DNA from: Halobacterium sp. DL1
GTDB lineage: Archaea > Halobacteriota > Halobacteria > Halobacteriales > Halobacteriaceae
Direction of reading: 5' to 3'
Length of the DNA stretch: 64,000 bases
Assembly (NCBI GenBank): GCA_000230955.3
Contig: CP007060.1
Location: 1,922,001 to 1,986,000, forward strand
The position numbers and the translations under genes are program-made. Under the pieces are notes generated by a model, which saw nothing but the letters and a program-made list of their open reading frames with translations, was not told the DNA's origin and made no database searches. Position 1 is the stretch's first letter; each line of letters begins with the position of its first letter. This document shows, piece by piece, positions 24,830 to 32,960 of the stretch.

Positions 24830-25642
24830 ATGGCTCGGCCACCGGACCTCCTCGACGACATCCTCGACGGTATCGACGCGCTGTTGCTGTTCTCGCCGAA
24901 CGGTGCGTTCTACGAGCGCGCGGCCGGCGTGGAGGACACGAAGGTGGTTGTCGTCGACACGGAGAACGCGGTGGGCGCGCCCCGGTTCGTCGAACTGCCA
25001 GTGGAGTTCGACGACGTCCGCGAGCGCATCCGGTTCGGCGTCGAGGGAGCGCTCAGCGAGGGCGTGGTGTCCGACGGCGACGCCGTCGGCTGTGCGGCGC
25101 CGCTGTTCGGCGACGCCATCGACATGGTGACGCGAACGACCGCCAGCGAGGACGACCACTCGGGCATCTACAATCTGTTCGCGAACTCGCGGGGCGAACC
25201 GAGCGTCATCCGCGACGTCTTCGAGGTGGCCATCGAGCTCGGGAAGAAGGGGCAGAAGGGCAAGCCCGTCGGCGCGCTGTTCGTCGTCGGGGACGCCGGG
25301 AAGGTGATGAACAAGTCCCGACCGCTCTCGTACAACCCCTTCGAGAAGAGCCACGTCCACGTCGGGGACCCCATCGTCAACGTGATGCTCAAGGAGTTCT
25401 CGCGGCTGGACGGCGCGTTCGTCATCAGCGACTCCGGGAAGATCGTGAGCGCCTACCGCTACCTCGAACCGGGCGCCGAAGGGACGGACATCCCGAAGGG
25501 CCTCGGCGCGCGGCACATGGCGGCGGGCGCCATCACTCGGGACACGAGCGCCGTCGCCATCGTGCTCTCGGAGTCCGACGGACTCGTGCGTGCGTTCAAG
25601 AACGGGGAACTCGTCCTCGAACTCGACCCAGAGGAGTACTGA
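24830..25642 (+). CDS. dacZ: Diadenylate cyclase DacZ
   Basis: A 270-residue enzyme making cyclic di-AMP from two ATP. The C-terminal two thirds is a DisA_N/DAC domain with the catalytic DGA motif in RLDGAFVISDSGK (near residue 187-199) and the partner motif in GLGARHMAAGAITRD (near 225-239), where RHxAA replaces the bacterial RHRAA. The N-terminal part is the archaeal DacZ extension. c-di-AMP is essential and osmotically relevant in Haloferax. A mechanosensitive channel gene follows 1 bp after the stop, supporting an osmotic role. Confidence 0.93.
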   Translation: MARPPDLLDDILDGIDALLLFSPNGAFYERAAGVEDTKVVVVDTENAVGAPRFVELPVEFDDVRERIRFGVEGALSEGVVSDGDAVGCAAPLFGDAIDMVTRTTASEDDHSGIYNLFANSRGEPSVIRDVFEVAIELGKKGQKGKPVGALFVVGDAGKVMNKSRPLSYNPFEKSHVHVGDPIVNVMLKEFSRLDGAFVISDSGKIVSAYRYLEPGAEGTDIPKGLGARHMAAGAITRDTSAVAIVLSESDGLVRAFKNGELVLELDPEEY

Positions 25643-25643
25643 G

Positions 25644-26420
25644 ATGCCCCTCCAACTAGACTGGCTCCTGGACGCGGACTTCCGCTACCTGCTGGCGGTC
25701 GTGGTGCTGTTCACGGGCGTCGTGCTCGGCTACCTGGTCGGCCGCGTGAACGAGCGCATCCTGCTCGCGATGGGCGTCGACCAGACGGTCGAGGCGACGA
25801 GCGTCGAGCAGATGGCCCGCGAACTCGGGACGACGACTGTGTCGCTGACGGCCCGACTCACCTCGTGGATCATCTACGGAGTCTCTGTGCTCATCGCCCT
25901 CGAGGTCGCGCAGTTGACCGTGCGCGGCGCGGTGTGGTACCCCATCGTCACGTTCGTTCCGTCGCTGGTGCTCGCCGTCGTCGTCCTCCTGTTTGGCGTG
26001 CTGCTGAGCGACAAGGCCGAACTCGTCGTCAGCGAGCGTCTGCGGAGCGTGAAGGTCCCCGAAATAACGGTGCTGCCGAGGGTGGTCAAGTACAGCATCA
26101 TGTACGTCGCGGTGCTGGTCGCGCTCTCGCAGGTCGGCGTCCAGGTGACGGCGCTGGTCGTCCTGCTGTTCGCGTACGTCGGGGCGCTCGTCCTCTACAC
26201 CGCCATCGCCACCCGGCACCTGCTCACGTCGGCGGCGGCGGGCCTCTACCTCCTGTTGAACCAGCCCTACGGCATCGGTGACCGGGTCGCCATCGGCGAA
26301 CACGAGGGCATCGTCCAGGAGGTCGACGTCTTCGTCACCCGGATCGAGGGCGAGGGCCGGGAGTACGTGCTCCCGAACCACCTCGTCTTCCGGCGCGGCG
26401 TCGTGCTGGTGAGAGAATGA
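25644..26420 (+). CDS. MscS-like membrane channel protein
   Basis: A 258-residue protein with four to five membrane helices (starting near residues 12, 72, 100, 150, 170) and a truncated MscS beta domain: LLNQPYGIGDRVAIGEHEGIVQEV near 208-231 and EYVLPNHLVFRRG near 243-255. The C-terminal alpha/beta domain of full MscS is missing. The pairing with dacZ in one operon suggests that c-di-AMP and this channel belong to the same osmotic response; direct binding of c-di-AMP is not shown by the sequence. Confidence 0.85.
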   Translation: MPLQLDWLLDADFRYLLAVVVLFTGVVLGYLVGRVNERILLAMGVDQTVEATSVEQMARELGTTTVSLTARLTSWIIYGVSVLIALEVAQLTVRGAVWYPIVTFVPSLVLAVVVLLFGVLLSDKAELVVSERLRSVKVPEITVLPRVVKYSIMYVAVLVALSQVGVQVTALVVLLFAYVGALVLYTAIATRHLLTSAAAGLYLLLNQPYGIGDRVAIGEHEGIVQEVDVFVTRIEGEGREYVLPNHLVFRRGVVLVRE

Positions 26421-26983
26421 GCGCGGCGGAGTGGGCGTTCACCGTCGGGGGGTGGCTCGCGCTCACCGCCGCCGGCTACGCGGCCGTCTCGACCCACGGC
26501 ATGCGCTCGTGGGCGTCGTCGTCCGGGGGCCGGTGGGCGACGCGGTTTCTCGGCGTCTTCGCCGCCCTCCTGCTCGCGGTGAGTACGGGAGCGTTCTCCG
26601 TGTCGCCGCCGCTGGGCGTCTACCTCTTCGCCGTCGTCGGGGTAATCGCGTTCGCGGCCGCGGCTGTCGCGGCGGCCGGCGCGGCGGACGTCGCGCTCGT
26701 CGCCGTCGCCGACCGGCCGTCGTTCTGGCGGCGGGTGCGCGCGTTCTGGTACGCGGCGGCGGTCGGCTTCCGCGCCACACGGTACGCGCTCGTGCTGGGC
26801 TTCGTGGCGTTCGTCGTCGCCGCGGTGGCGGCCGGCGTGGCCGTCGACCCGCTCGTGAGCACTGTCGGAGCGCTGTCGGTTGGCGGCTTGCTGGCCTGCG
26901 TCACCGGGTTCGCGGCGGTAGGCATGTTCGTCCCGGGCAGCAGAAACGGGGCGGTCGCCGAGGACGTCGAGCGCGCGAGCTAG
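26417..26983 (+). CDS. Hydrophobic membrane protein of unknown function
   Basis: A 188-residue protein with about five membrane helices rich in Ala, Val and Gly. A polar stretch, ADRPSFWRRVRAFWY (near 97-111), sits between the third and fourth helix. It overlaps the MscS-like gene by 4 bp (ATGA), making it the third gene of the dacZ operon. The stop codon CTAG is shared with the convergent acyltransferase gene. No family recognised. Confidence 0.75.
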   Translation: MSAAEWAFTVGGWLALTAAGYAAVSTHGMRSWASSSGGRWATRFLGVFAALLLAVSTGAFSVSPPLGVYLFAVVGVIAFAAAAVAAAGAADVALVAVADRPSFWRRVRAFWYAAAVGFRATRYALVLGFVAFVVAAVAAGVAVDPLVSTVGALSVGGLLACVTGFAAVGMFVPGSRNGAVAEDVERAS

Positions 26984-27474
26984 TCCCGCTCGAGGGGTTC
27001 GGCGGGGACGCCGGCGACCGTGGCCCCCGCGGGCACGTCGTCGGCGACGAGGGAGTTCGCGGCGACCTGTGCGTCGTCACCGATTTCGACGCCCGGGAGG
27101 ACGACGGCGCCCGCACCAATCATCGCGCGGTCGCCGACGACGACCTCGCCGGTGCGGTACTCGTCCTGGAGGAACTCGTGGCAGAGCAGCGTCGCGTCGT
27201 AGCCGACGACGGCGTCCTCGCCGACGGTGACGAGTTCCGGCCAGAACACGTCCGGCGTCGATTCGAGGCCCCACGACGCGCCCACCCCGACGGTCACGCC
27301 GAGCCGCCGGAGCAGCACGTTCTTCGCGCGGAGACTCGGGCAGATGCGGGCGAGGACGATGACCACGTAGTTGAACGCGACGCGAAGCGGGTGCTTGGCG
27401 TCGGTCCAGTGGCGCAGCGAGTTCCCCGTTCCCTGCGTCGGGTGGCGGTCGAGGCGGTCGTGGCGCGACGGCAC
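26980..27474 (-). CDS. Hexapeptide-repeat acyltransferase
   Basis: A 164-residue left-handed beta-helix protein (LbetaH). Isoleucine-patch hexapeptides run through the C-terminal half: VTVGEDAVVGYDATL, GEVVVGDRAMIGAGAVVLPGV, EIGDDAQVAANSLV and the closing VPAGATVAGVPAEPL. The helix-forming N-terminus has WTDAKHPLRVAFNYVVIVLAR. It is likely to acetylate a sugar or amino-acid hydroxyl; the substrate cannot be read from sequence. A GTG at 27474 is preferred because upstream residues look non-conserved; an ATG at 27504 is the alternative. Confidence 0.8.
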   Translation of the reverse strand: MPSRHDRLDRHPTQGTGNSLRHWTDAKHPLRVAFNYVVIVLARICPSLRAKNVLLRRLGVTVGVGASWGLESTPDVFWPELVTVGEDAVVGYDATLLCHEFLQDEYRTGEVVVGDRAMIGAGAVVLPGVEIGDDAQVAANSLVADDVPAGATVAGVPAEPLERD

Positions 27475-27519
27475 GGCTCTGGATAGAACCGCCGGCGGCA
27501 TCAACCCACCTGTTTCGAC

Positions 27520-27571
27520 TATCGTCGAGAGTAGATTTTATTATCGTCGAAATCCACGCGTCAATCGACGA
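27520..27571 (+). promoter_or_regulatory. Direct and inverted repeats upstream of the small HTH gene
   Basis: TATCGTCGA occurs at 27520-27528 and 27542-27550 (22-bp period, two helix turns), and the inverted core TCGACGA occurs at 27565-27571, right at the start codon. An AT-rich box (TTTTATTATC) lies between the copies. This looks like an autoregulatory operator. Confidence 0.5.
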
Positions 27572-27781
27572 ATGAGTAATCGACAGCTTCCGACAACACT
27601 GGAGTCACCACGGGGGAAACTCGTCTACCTGTCGCTCGAGCGAGAGCGCGCCACCGTCTCGGAGCTACACGCGCGGCTGGGCGTCCCGCGAATCACGCTG
27701 TACAGCGTCCTGAAAACGCTCCAGAGCCGAGGGCTCGTCGACCGCGACGGGCGGGCCTACGTCACTGCTCGACCGGTGTAA
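27572..27781 (+). CDS. Small winged-helix regulator (MarR/TrmB-like)
   Basis: A 69-residue protein that is little more than one winged helix: SPRGKLVYLSLERERATVSELHARLGVPRITLYSVLKTLQSRGLVDRDGRAYV as a region (residues 11-63). GVPRITLYSVLKTLQSRGLV is a clear recognition helix and turn into the wing. No effector domain. The promoter repeats listed above suggest it represses itself. Its end overlaps the convergent HEWD-type gene by 20 bp. Confidence 0.8.
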   Translation: MSNRQLPTTLESPRGKLVYLSLERERATVSELHARLGVPRITLYSVLKTLQSRGLVDRDGRAYVTARPV

Positions 27782-27926
27782 ACGTCCCCGTCACGTCCCA
27801 CGCGTGGACGCAGAACACCTCTCCCGCGTCCTCGTCTACTCGCCACTGGGCGTCGGCGTCGTCCCACCGCTCCGAGCGGCCACAGCTGGTACAGGAGCGC
27901 TCGGTCGGCGCGCGAATCCGTGTCAT
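27762..27926 (-). CDS. HEWD-family small protein (HAWD variant)
   Basis: A 54-residue protein. A single CTSC pair lies at 12-15, then RSERWDDADAQWRV (17-30) and a closing CVHAWDVTGTF (39-49). The pattern C-x2-C...W-D...C-x-H-x-W-D-x-x-G-x-F is that of haloarchaeal HEWD-family mini proteins, with Ala replacing the Glu of HEWD. A zinc site from three Cys and one His is plausible. Function unknown. It partly overlaps the end of the small HTH gene on the other strand. Confidence 0.72.
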   Translation of the reverse strand: MTRIRAPTERSCTSCGRSERWDDADAQWRVDEDAGEVFCVHAWDVTGTFTPVEQ

Positions 27927-28003
27927 TGACCCCCACGAGACGGTGCACCCTCTTGAGGCCTGCGGTCCGAACAGTTAGGTTCCTGGCACGCCCGCTTCGA
28001 GGC

Positions 28004-28975
28004 GTGCAGTTCGGCATCATCTCCACGGCGAACATCGGCGACCTGGCTGTCGTCCCAGCCATTCGCGACTCCGAGCACGAGGTCCGCGCGGTGGCCTCCC
28101 GGGACGCCGACCGTGCCGCCGCCTTCGCCGACCGTCACGACATCCCGGAGCGCTACGACAGCTACGACGCGCTCCTCGGCGCCGACATCGACGCAGTGTA
28201 CAACCCCCTCCCGAACGCGCTCCACGCCAAGTGGACCTGCCGGGCGGCCGACGCCGGCCTCCACGTCCTCTGCGAGAAACCGCTCGCCACCGACGCCGAG
28301 GAGGCCGTCGAAGTCGTCCAGCACTGCCGCAACGCCGGCATCACGCTGATGGAGGCGTTCATGTACCGCTACCACCCCCGGACCGAGCGCGCTCTCGAGG
28401 TAGCAGCCGACCAACTCGGTGACCCTCGGCACGTCCACGCGGCGTTCAACTTCCCGATGCCCGCCAGCAAGGCGGACGTACGACTCGACCCGGAACTCGC
28501 GGGCGGCGCACTGATGGACGTTGGCTGTTACGCCGTCAGCGCCGCCCGGCAGTTCCTGGGCGAACCGGTCGCTGCGACCGCGAGCGTCCACGACGCCCGG
28601 GACTGCGGCGTCGACACGGAGCTGGCGGGCACCCTGCGGTTCGCTGACGGTGCCACCGCTACAGTCGAGGCGAATTTCGAGACGCGGAACTACCAGTGTT
28701 ACCGCGTGGAGGGCACCGAGGGCTGGCTGGAAGCGACGGACGCCTTCAACCCGACGAGCGACGGCGGCACGGTGCTGCGCTGGGGCATGGACGGGAAGAC
28801 AGTCGAGGAGACGTTCGACCCGACCGACCACTACCGCCTGGAGGTCCAGCATTTCGCCGACTGCGTCGAATCGGGAGCGACGCCGCGGACGGACGGCGAG
28901 GAGGCCATCGCGAACATGCGCGCCGTCGACGCGCTGTACGAGGCCGCGGCGACCGACGGCTCAGTCTCGCTCTGA
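28004..28975 (+). CDS. Gfo/Idh/MocA-family NAD(P)-dependent oxidoreductase
   Basis: A 323-residue sugar-type dehydrogenase. The Rossmann start is QFGIISTANIGDLAVVPAI; the EKP motif is in HVLCEKPLATDAEEA (near 91-105), and the catalytic-domain signature GGALMDVGCYAVSAARQFLGEP lies near 168-189. Closest families are the haloarchaeal xylose/glucose-oxidising Gfo6-type enzymes, but the substrate is unresolved. The GTG at 28004 is chosen because the Rossmann strand begins there; the frame is open further upstream without conserved residues. It overlaps the convergent helicase gene by 15 bp. Confidence 0.85.
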   Translation: MQFGIISTANIGDLAVVPAIRDSEHEVRAVASRDADRAAAFADRHDIPERYDSYDALLGADIDAVYNPLPNALHAKWTCRAADAGLHVLCEKPLATDAEEAVEVVQHCRNAGITLMEAFMYRYHPRTERALEVAADQLGDPRHVHAAFNFPMPASKADVRLDPELAGGALMDVGCYAVSAARQFLGEPVAATASVHDARDCGVDTELAGTLRFADGATATVEANFETRNYQCYRVEGTEGWLEATDAFNPTSDGGTVLRWGMDGKTVEETFDPTDHYRLEVQHFADCVESGATPRTDGEEAIANMRAVDALYEAAATDGSVSL

Positions 28976-31351
28976 CCAGAACGCGTCCAGCTGGTCGCCG
29001 AGGAACTCCGGGGTCATGCGGGTGAACTCCGCGCGCTCGCCCGGCCCGAGGTAGCCGTGGACCGAGTGGCGCGCGCCCTCCACGTAGCGCTGCCCGACGA
29101 GCGCACGAACGCCGACCTCCTCTGGCCCACGAATGACGCGCCCGATGGCCTGCCGCGCCCTGCGCACGGCGGGAACGGTAAGCGCGTACTCGAAGGCCTT
29201 GTCCTCGCCGAAGGCGTCCGCGTACGCCCGGCGGACCGCCCGCACGCGCGGTGACCCGACGTTGACGAGAGGGACGCCGACGACGGCGCACGCCGCGAGT
29301 TTCTCGCCGTCGTAGTCGACGCCCTCCGTCAGCGTCCCTCGCGTGCTGGTGACGAGGACCTTCCCGTCACCGCGGAAGAACTCCGCCTTCAGGTCGTCCG
29401 TCACTTCGTTCGAGGAGGACTCGTCGACGAGCACGTCCTTCTCGACGGCGTCGGCGAGGTAGTCGCCGGCCCACGCCGCCTCCCGGTAGTTCGGCATACA
29501 GACGAGGACGTTCCCGGGCGAGCGCGCGATGGTGCGGAGGACGTAGCGGTACTCCTCGCGCGTCCGGTTGTCGTTCTCGCGCGTCGGGTCGCCGCGGTTG
29601 CGGGCCGTGAACGGCGTCGCGTCCACGAGGAAACTCGCGCGGTTCTCGCGGGGGAATCGGAGGTCGTAGCGGCGCTCGACGACCGGGCGGGCTTCGGCGG
29701 TGCCGGCGCCCGCTTCGAGGCGGTCCAGCCCGGTGACCTCGCGGAAGACGTCGAGCGGTTCGAGGGTCGCGCTCATCAGCACGCCGCCGCCGAGTCCCGC
29801 GAACGTCTCGCGGAGCGCCCGCGCCGGCATACAGTTGTACGTCACGAGCGCTGGCGTGTACGCCTCCGCCCACGCGGCACCCGCGCGGCCCGAGTCCTTG
29901 GGGACGTGTTCGAGTTCGATCTCCCGGAAGTAGGTGGCGTGGTCGCGCTCCCACCACCGCTGGAGGGTGACCCCGACCGCGCCGCAAACCGCCGAGCGGT
30001 CGCCGTCGTCCTCAAGGATGGCCTCGACGGCGGTGCCGACGTCCGCCAGCGACCGCCAGAGGTCGCCGGTGTACCCCTGCTTCTCGGCCCACCGCGTGAG
30101 GTCGTCCGGTTCGTCCGTCTCGGGGTCCCTGAGCGGGACCTCGTGGTCGTACTCCGGGAGGTTGCGGGCGCTGTTCGGGTCGTGGCCCTCCTCGGCGAGG
30201 TACTCCGCGACCCGGTCGTCCAGCCAGTCGAGGACGTCCCCGAGGAACTCGACGGTGGCCTCCACGGCGTCCATCGAGAGGTCGTAGCTGCTGAGGTGGT
30301 CGGCGACCTGCTGGCGGTTCGACTCGCTCTGCCTGGCCTCCGTCAGCAGCGTCCGCACGTCGTTCCTGGCGCGGGCGAGCGTGTGGCGGCCCACCCTGTC
30401 CGAGAGCAGGTCCCGCACGCGCTCCTCCAGGCGGTGGGCTTCGTCGACCACGACGAACGTCTGCTCGTCGAGGAGGTGTTCGGTGAGCCCGCGCGTCTTC
30501 GGGTCGAAGAGGTGGTTGTAGTTCCCGATGACGACGTCCGCGTGGTCGAGCAGCACCTGCTGGACGCGGTGGGGACAGGTGCCGTACTCGACGCTCTCCG
30601 GGAGCACCTCCTCGCTCGTGACGACGTTGTGTCGACCGGCGTCGAAGCCCACCGGCGACCCCTTGTTGCGCCCGTACCAGTCGGCCTCGAACGGGCAGAA
30701 CAGCGGCGGGTCGCCCTCCGAGAGGTCCTCGGGGGCCGTGGGCTGGTGCTGGACGTACGGCGAGTCCACGCCCGCCGTCGCGAGCGGCGCCTGCGAGAGG
30801 TTGTGGTCGACGTCCGCGCGGGCCGAGCGCGCCAGTTCGCGCCCCGTCGCGGGGTCCCACCACGGTTCGTCGAGGGCCTCGGCCGCCCGCAGTTCCACGA
30901 GTTCGCGGGCGTCCTGTCCGTCGAAACTGTCGCCGTCGCCCTCCACGAGTCCCGCTGTCGACTCGCGGAGGTCCTCGCAGCGGTCGTGGACGCTCGCGTC
31001 CCGGGGGAACGCGTCCTCCCGACCGTACGGACAGAGGTCGCGCTTCCCGACGAGTGCGACGCCGTCGAGGGGGTCCTCCATCCCCGCGTTCATCGTCCGG
31101 AGGTCGGCGACGAACTGCTCCAGTTGCTGTTTCACCGGCGTGACGACCAGCACGCGGCTGTACTGGTCGCCGTTCCGCACGAGGTGGGCGGCCGCGGTGA
31201 GCGCGGCCATCGTCTTCCCGGTGCCACAGGGCCCCTCCATCGCGAGGTAGCCGCCCTGCTCCCCGGCGTCGATGGCGGATTCGATGGCGTCGGCTTGCTG
31301 GTCGTACGGCGCGTCGAATCCGAAGAACTCGCGCCACGGCTCGTCGGCCAT
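28961..31351 (-). CDS. XPD/Rad3-type (DinG-like) ATP-dependent DNA helicase
   Basis: A 796-residue SF2 5'-3' helicase. Walker A EGPCGTGKTMAAL is near residues 38-50 and the DEAH box VVVDEAHRLEERV near 301-313. Four cysteines in the first half (DLCPYG, DRCEDL, LFCPFE, TCPHRV) are spaced as in the XPD iron-sulfur domain. Motif V/VI: TSTRGTLTEGVDYDG and QAIGRVIRGPEEVG. These helicases work in DNA repair; archaea often have several. Adjacent to DUF5784, on the same strand but with a 72-bp gap. Confidence 0.93.
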   Translation of the reverse strand: MADEPWREFFGFDAPYDQQADAIESAIDAGEQGGYLAMEGPCGTGKTMAALTAAAHLVRNGDQYSRVLVVTPVKQQLEQFVADLRTMNAGMEDPLDGVALVGKRDLCPYGREDAFPRDASVHDRCEDLRESTAGLVEGDGDSFDGQDARELVELRAAEALDEPWWDPATGRELARSARADVDHNLSQAPLATAGVDSPYVQHQPTAPEDLSEGDPPLFCPFEADWYGRNKGSPVGFDAGRHNVVTSEEVLPESVEYGTCPHRVQQVLLDHADVVIGNYNHLFDPKTRGLTEHLLDEQTFVVVDEAHRLEERVRDLLSDRVGRHTLARARNDVRTLLTEARQSESNRQQVADHLSSYDLSMDAVEATVEFLGDVLDWLDDRVAEYLAEEGHDPNSARNLPEYDHEVPLRDPETDEPDDLTRWAEKQGYTGDLWRSLADVGTAVEAILEDDGDRSAVCGAVGVTLQRWWERDHATYFREIELEHVPKDSGRAGAAWAEAYTPALVTYNCMPARALRETFAGLGGGVLMSATLEPLDVFREVTGLDRLEAGAGTAEARPVVERRYDLRFPRENRASFLVDATPFTARNRGDPTRENDNRTREEYRYVLRTIARSPGNVLVCMPNYREAAWAGDYLADAVEKDVLVDESSSNEVTDDLKAEFFRGDGKVLVTSTRGTLTEGVDYDGEKLAACAVVGVPLVNVGSPRVRAVRRAYADAFGEDKAFEYALTVPAVRRARQAIGRVIRGPEEVGVRALVGQRYVEGARHSVHGYLGPGERAEFTRMTPEFLGDQLDAFWSERD

Positions 31352-31423
31352 TCGCTAGTCGGTGGGTCGTCACGTCGTAAGAACCTGCGGAATCGGGGTG
31401 ACCGAACGCGGGTCGGCTCCCCG

Positions 31424-32428
31424 TCAGTGGGAGTCCAACTGCGGCAGGTCGAGCGGAACCGAGCCCTTCGTGTACCCCTGGACGGTTCCGTCCGGGCGCA
31501 CGCGGAAGACGACGGCGGGCCGGTGGTGGACCTCCGGCTGTTCGCCGAGGATGCGGCGCCACTCGTCGTCCGGGAACGACGAGCAGTCCACGAAGAGGAC
31601 GGCGCCGCCGCCGTGGGCGTCGAGTTGGCCGCTGGTCTTCGTCTGGGCGGTGTCCTTGACCGCCGCAACCGGCGTGTGGGCGGCGCGCTTGTTCGTCGGA
31701 ACGGGCCGAGTTACCTCGACGAGAACGCCCTGTTCGCCCGGTCGGTCCGCGCGGTAGTCCAAGGAGTGCCCGGTCGTCACCTCTATCTCGGGGGTGACCT
31801 CGTAGCCCGCCTCGTGGAGCAGCCACGCCGCGTTGAACTCGCCCATCGCGCCGTTCGCGCGCGCCACGTCGAGGTACTCGGAGGTGCCGAGCTTGCCCGC
31901 CATCACGTGGCGGTGCTCGTCGAAGATCCCTGTCTCGAGGAACGACTCGTAGAACGCCAGCGCCTCGTCGGCGGTGGCGTCCGGGAAGCCCCCGGCGTGG
32001 TCTTTGAAGAACGCCCGCGTCGTCTCACGGCCGTCCTTCGAGCAGAAGACGGCCAGGAAGAACCACGAGACGTAGGGGTATTCCGCGAGCCACGGCGCCT
32101 CCTCGTGGAGTTCCGCGAGGAGTTCGCGCTCGGCCCAGCGGGTCACCTCGTAGGGCGCCTCGGCGAACGACTGCTTGTCCGTCCGCCACAGCACCTGCGG
32201 CGTCTCGGTGTTGCCGACCCACCACGCGCCCTGGTCGTCCCAGGCGAACAGCGCGGTGTCGCCGTTGTCCATGTCGAACCTGCGTGCCTCGTACCCTGGC
32301 GGCGGGCTGAACCACGGCGACGACATCGTCGCGCCGAGGTTCTGGTCCAAATCCTCGAAAATCCGGGCGGTGACGCGGTCGCTGTTCCACGTCTCGTGTG
32401 ACCGCCGGAAGCGGAGGGGTTTGGCCAC
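31424..32428 (-). CDS. DUF5784 family haloarchaeal protein
   Basis: A 334-residue protein restricted, as far as I know, to haloarchaea. It begins AKPLRFRRSHETWNSDRV and has FDMDNGDTALFAWDD near 51-65. The C-terminal half carries GEFNAAWLLHEAGYEVTPEIEVTTGHSLDYRAD, with E..D and GVLVEVTRP strands that resemble a PD-(D/E)xK nuclease core (E-x-D/H...D...E-x-T); this is my inference. A GTG at 32428 is used as start. If nuclease-like, its neighbour helicase would fit a DNA-processing role. Confidence 0.8.
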   Translation of the reverse strand: MAKPLRFRRSHETWNSDRVTARIFEDLDQNLGATMSSPWFSPPPGYEARRFDMDNGDTALFAWDDQGAWWVGNTETPQVLWRTDKQSFAEAPYEVTRWAERELLAELHEEAPWLAEYPYVSWFFLAVFCSKDGRETTRAFFKDHAGGFPDATADEALAFYESFLETGIFDEHRHVMAGKLGTSEYLDVARANGAMGEFNAAWLLHEAGYEVTPEIEVTTGHSLDYRADRPGEQGVLVEVTRPVPTNKRAAHTPVAAVKDTAQTKTSGQLDAHGGGAVLFVDCSSFPDDEWRRILGEQPEVHHRPAVVFRVRPDGTVQGYTKGSVPLDLPQLDSH

Positions 32429-32472
32429 GAGCGGTCTACTCAGGGGGAACTGATACGTCTGTCGTCGCGCAC

Positions 32473-32703
32473 TTAGACCGGTTCCAGTTCGTCGGACCGG
32501 TAGGGCAGCGCGTCCCACCCGTACTCGTCGAACCGGACGACGTACCACGTGCCGGCGTCGGTCTCCCGGACGTCCGTCACGACGCCCGCGTCGCCGTAAT
32601 GCTCGTGGTGGTCGTAGCCGTACACCGCTAGCTTCGCCTTCTGTGGGTCCTGGCGCGCGACCCGGACTGGCACCCCCCGACGGAGTCGTTCGCTTCGTGC
32701 CAT
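32473..32703 (-). CDS. Small SH3-like haloarchaeal protein
   Basis: A 76-residue protein with a basic start (RSERLRRGVPVRVARQD) and a beta-rich remainder: YGDAGVVTDVRETDAGTWYVVRFDEYGWDALPYRSDEL (given as the region 36-73). The VVTDV...WYVVRFDEY...LPYRSDEL pattern looks like a five-stranded SH3/KOW-type barrel. The ATG at 32703 is favoured over one 48 nt upstream. Function unknown; it lies between DUF5784 and a tRNA gene. Confidence 0.7.
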   Translation of the reverse strand: MARSERLRRGVPVRVARQDPQKAKLAVYGYDHHEHYGDAGVVTDVRETDAGTWYVVRFDEYGWDALPYRSDELEPV

Positions 32704-32750
32704 GTGTAAACGTACCACGCGCTCCGTATTCGTTCTTTCGCCGATTCGCA

Positions 32751-32760
32751 ACGCCTAAAC
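32751..32760 (+). promoter_or_regulatory. TATA-like box of tRNA-Leu(CAA)
   Basis: GCCTAAACGC lies 28-37 bp before the tRNA 5' end. Confidence 0.4.
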
Positions 32761-32787
32761 GCGCTTCTGTCCGACCTACGAACGCGT

Positions 32788-32872
32788 GCGAGGGTAGCCA
32801 AGCTCGGCCAACGGCGACGGACTCAAGATCCGTTCTCGTAGGAGTTCGAGGGTTCGAATCCCTTCCCTCGCA
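32788..32872 (+). tRNA. tRNA-Leu (CAA)
   Basis: An 85-nt class II tRNA. Acceptor GCGAGGG (32788-32794) pairs with CCCTCGC (32865-32871), discriminator A. Anticodon loop CTCAAGA gives CAA, with stem ACGGA/TCCGT; variable arm TCTCGTAGGAGTTC; T arm GAGGG-TTCGAAT-CCCTT. No intron or encoded CCA. Confidence 0.95.
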
Positions 32873-32877
32873 TCGCC

Positions 32878-32935
32878 GGCACACGCCACGTGTGCCGCGG
32901 GATGCGGGAAGTCCGCGAGGCGGACTTCCCTCGCA
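32878..32935 (+). repeat. Hairpins and a short copy of the tRNA 3' end after tRNA-Leu(CAA)
   Basis: GGCACACG/CGTGTGCC (32878-32896) and an 11-bp perfect stem GGGAAGTCCGC/GCGGACTTCCC with loop GAG (32906-32930) follow the tRNA. The tRNA 3' end TTCCCTCGCA (32863-32872) recurs at 32926-32935. The second hairpin probably terminates the tRNA or the convergent SLC13 transcript. Confidence 0.55.
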
Positions 32936-32960
32936 AAAACGCTTTCCTGTGAGTTCTGGT

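Noticed and set aside
29906-32401. 831-codon plus-strand open frame opposite the XPD-type helicase and DUF5784 genes
   Set aside because: Spans two real minus-strand genes and their spacer; composition is that of a mirror frame, not a protein family.
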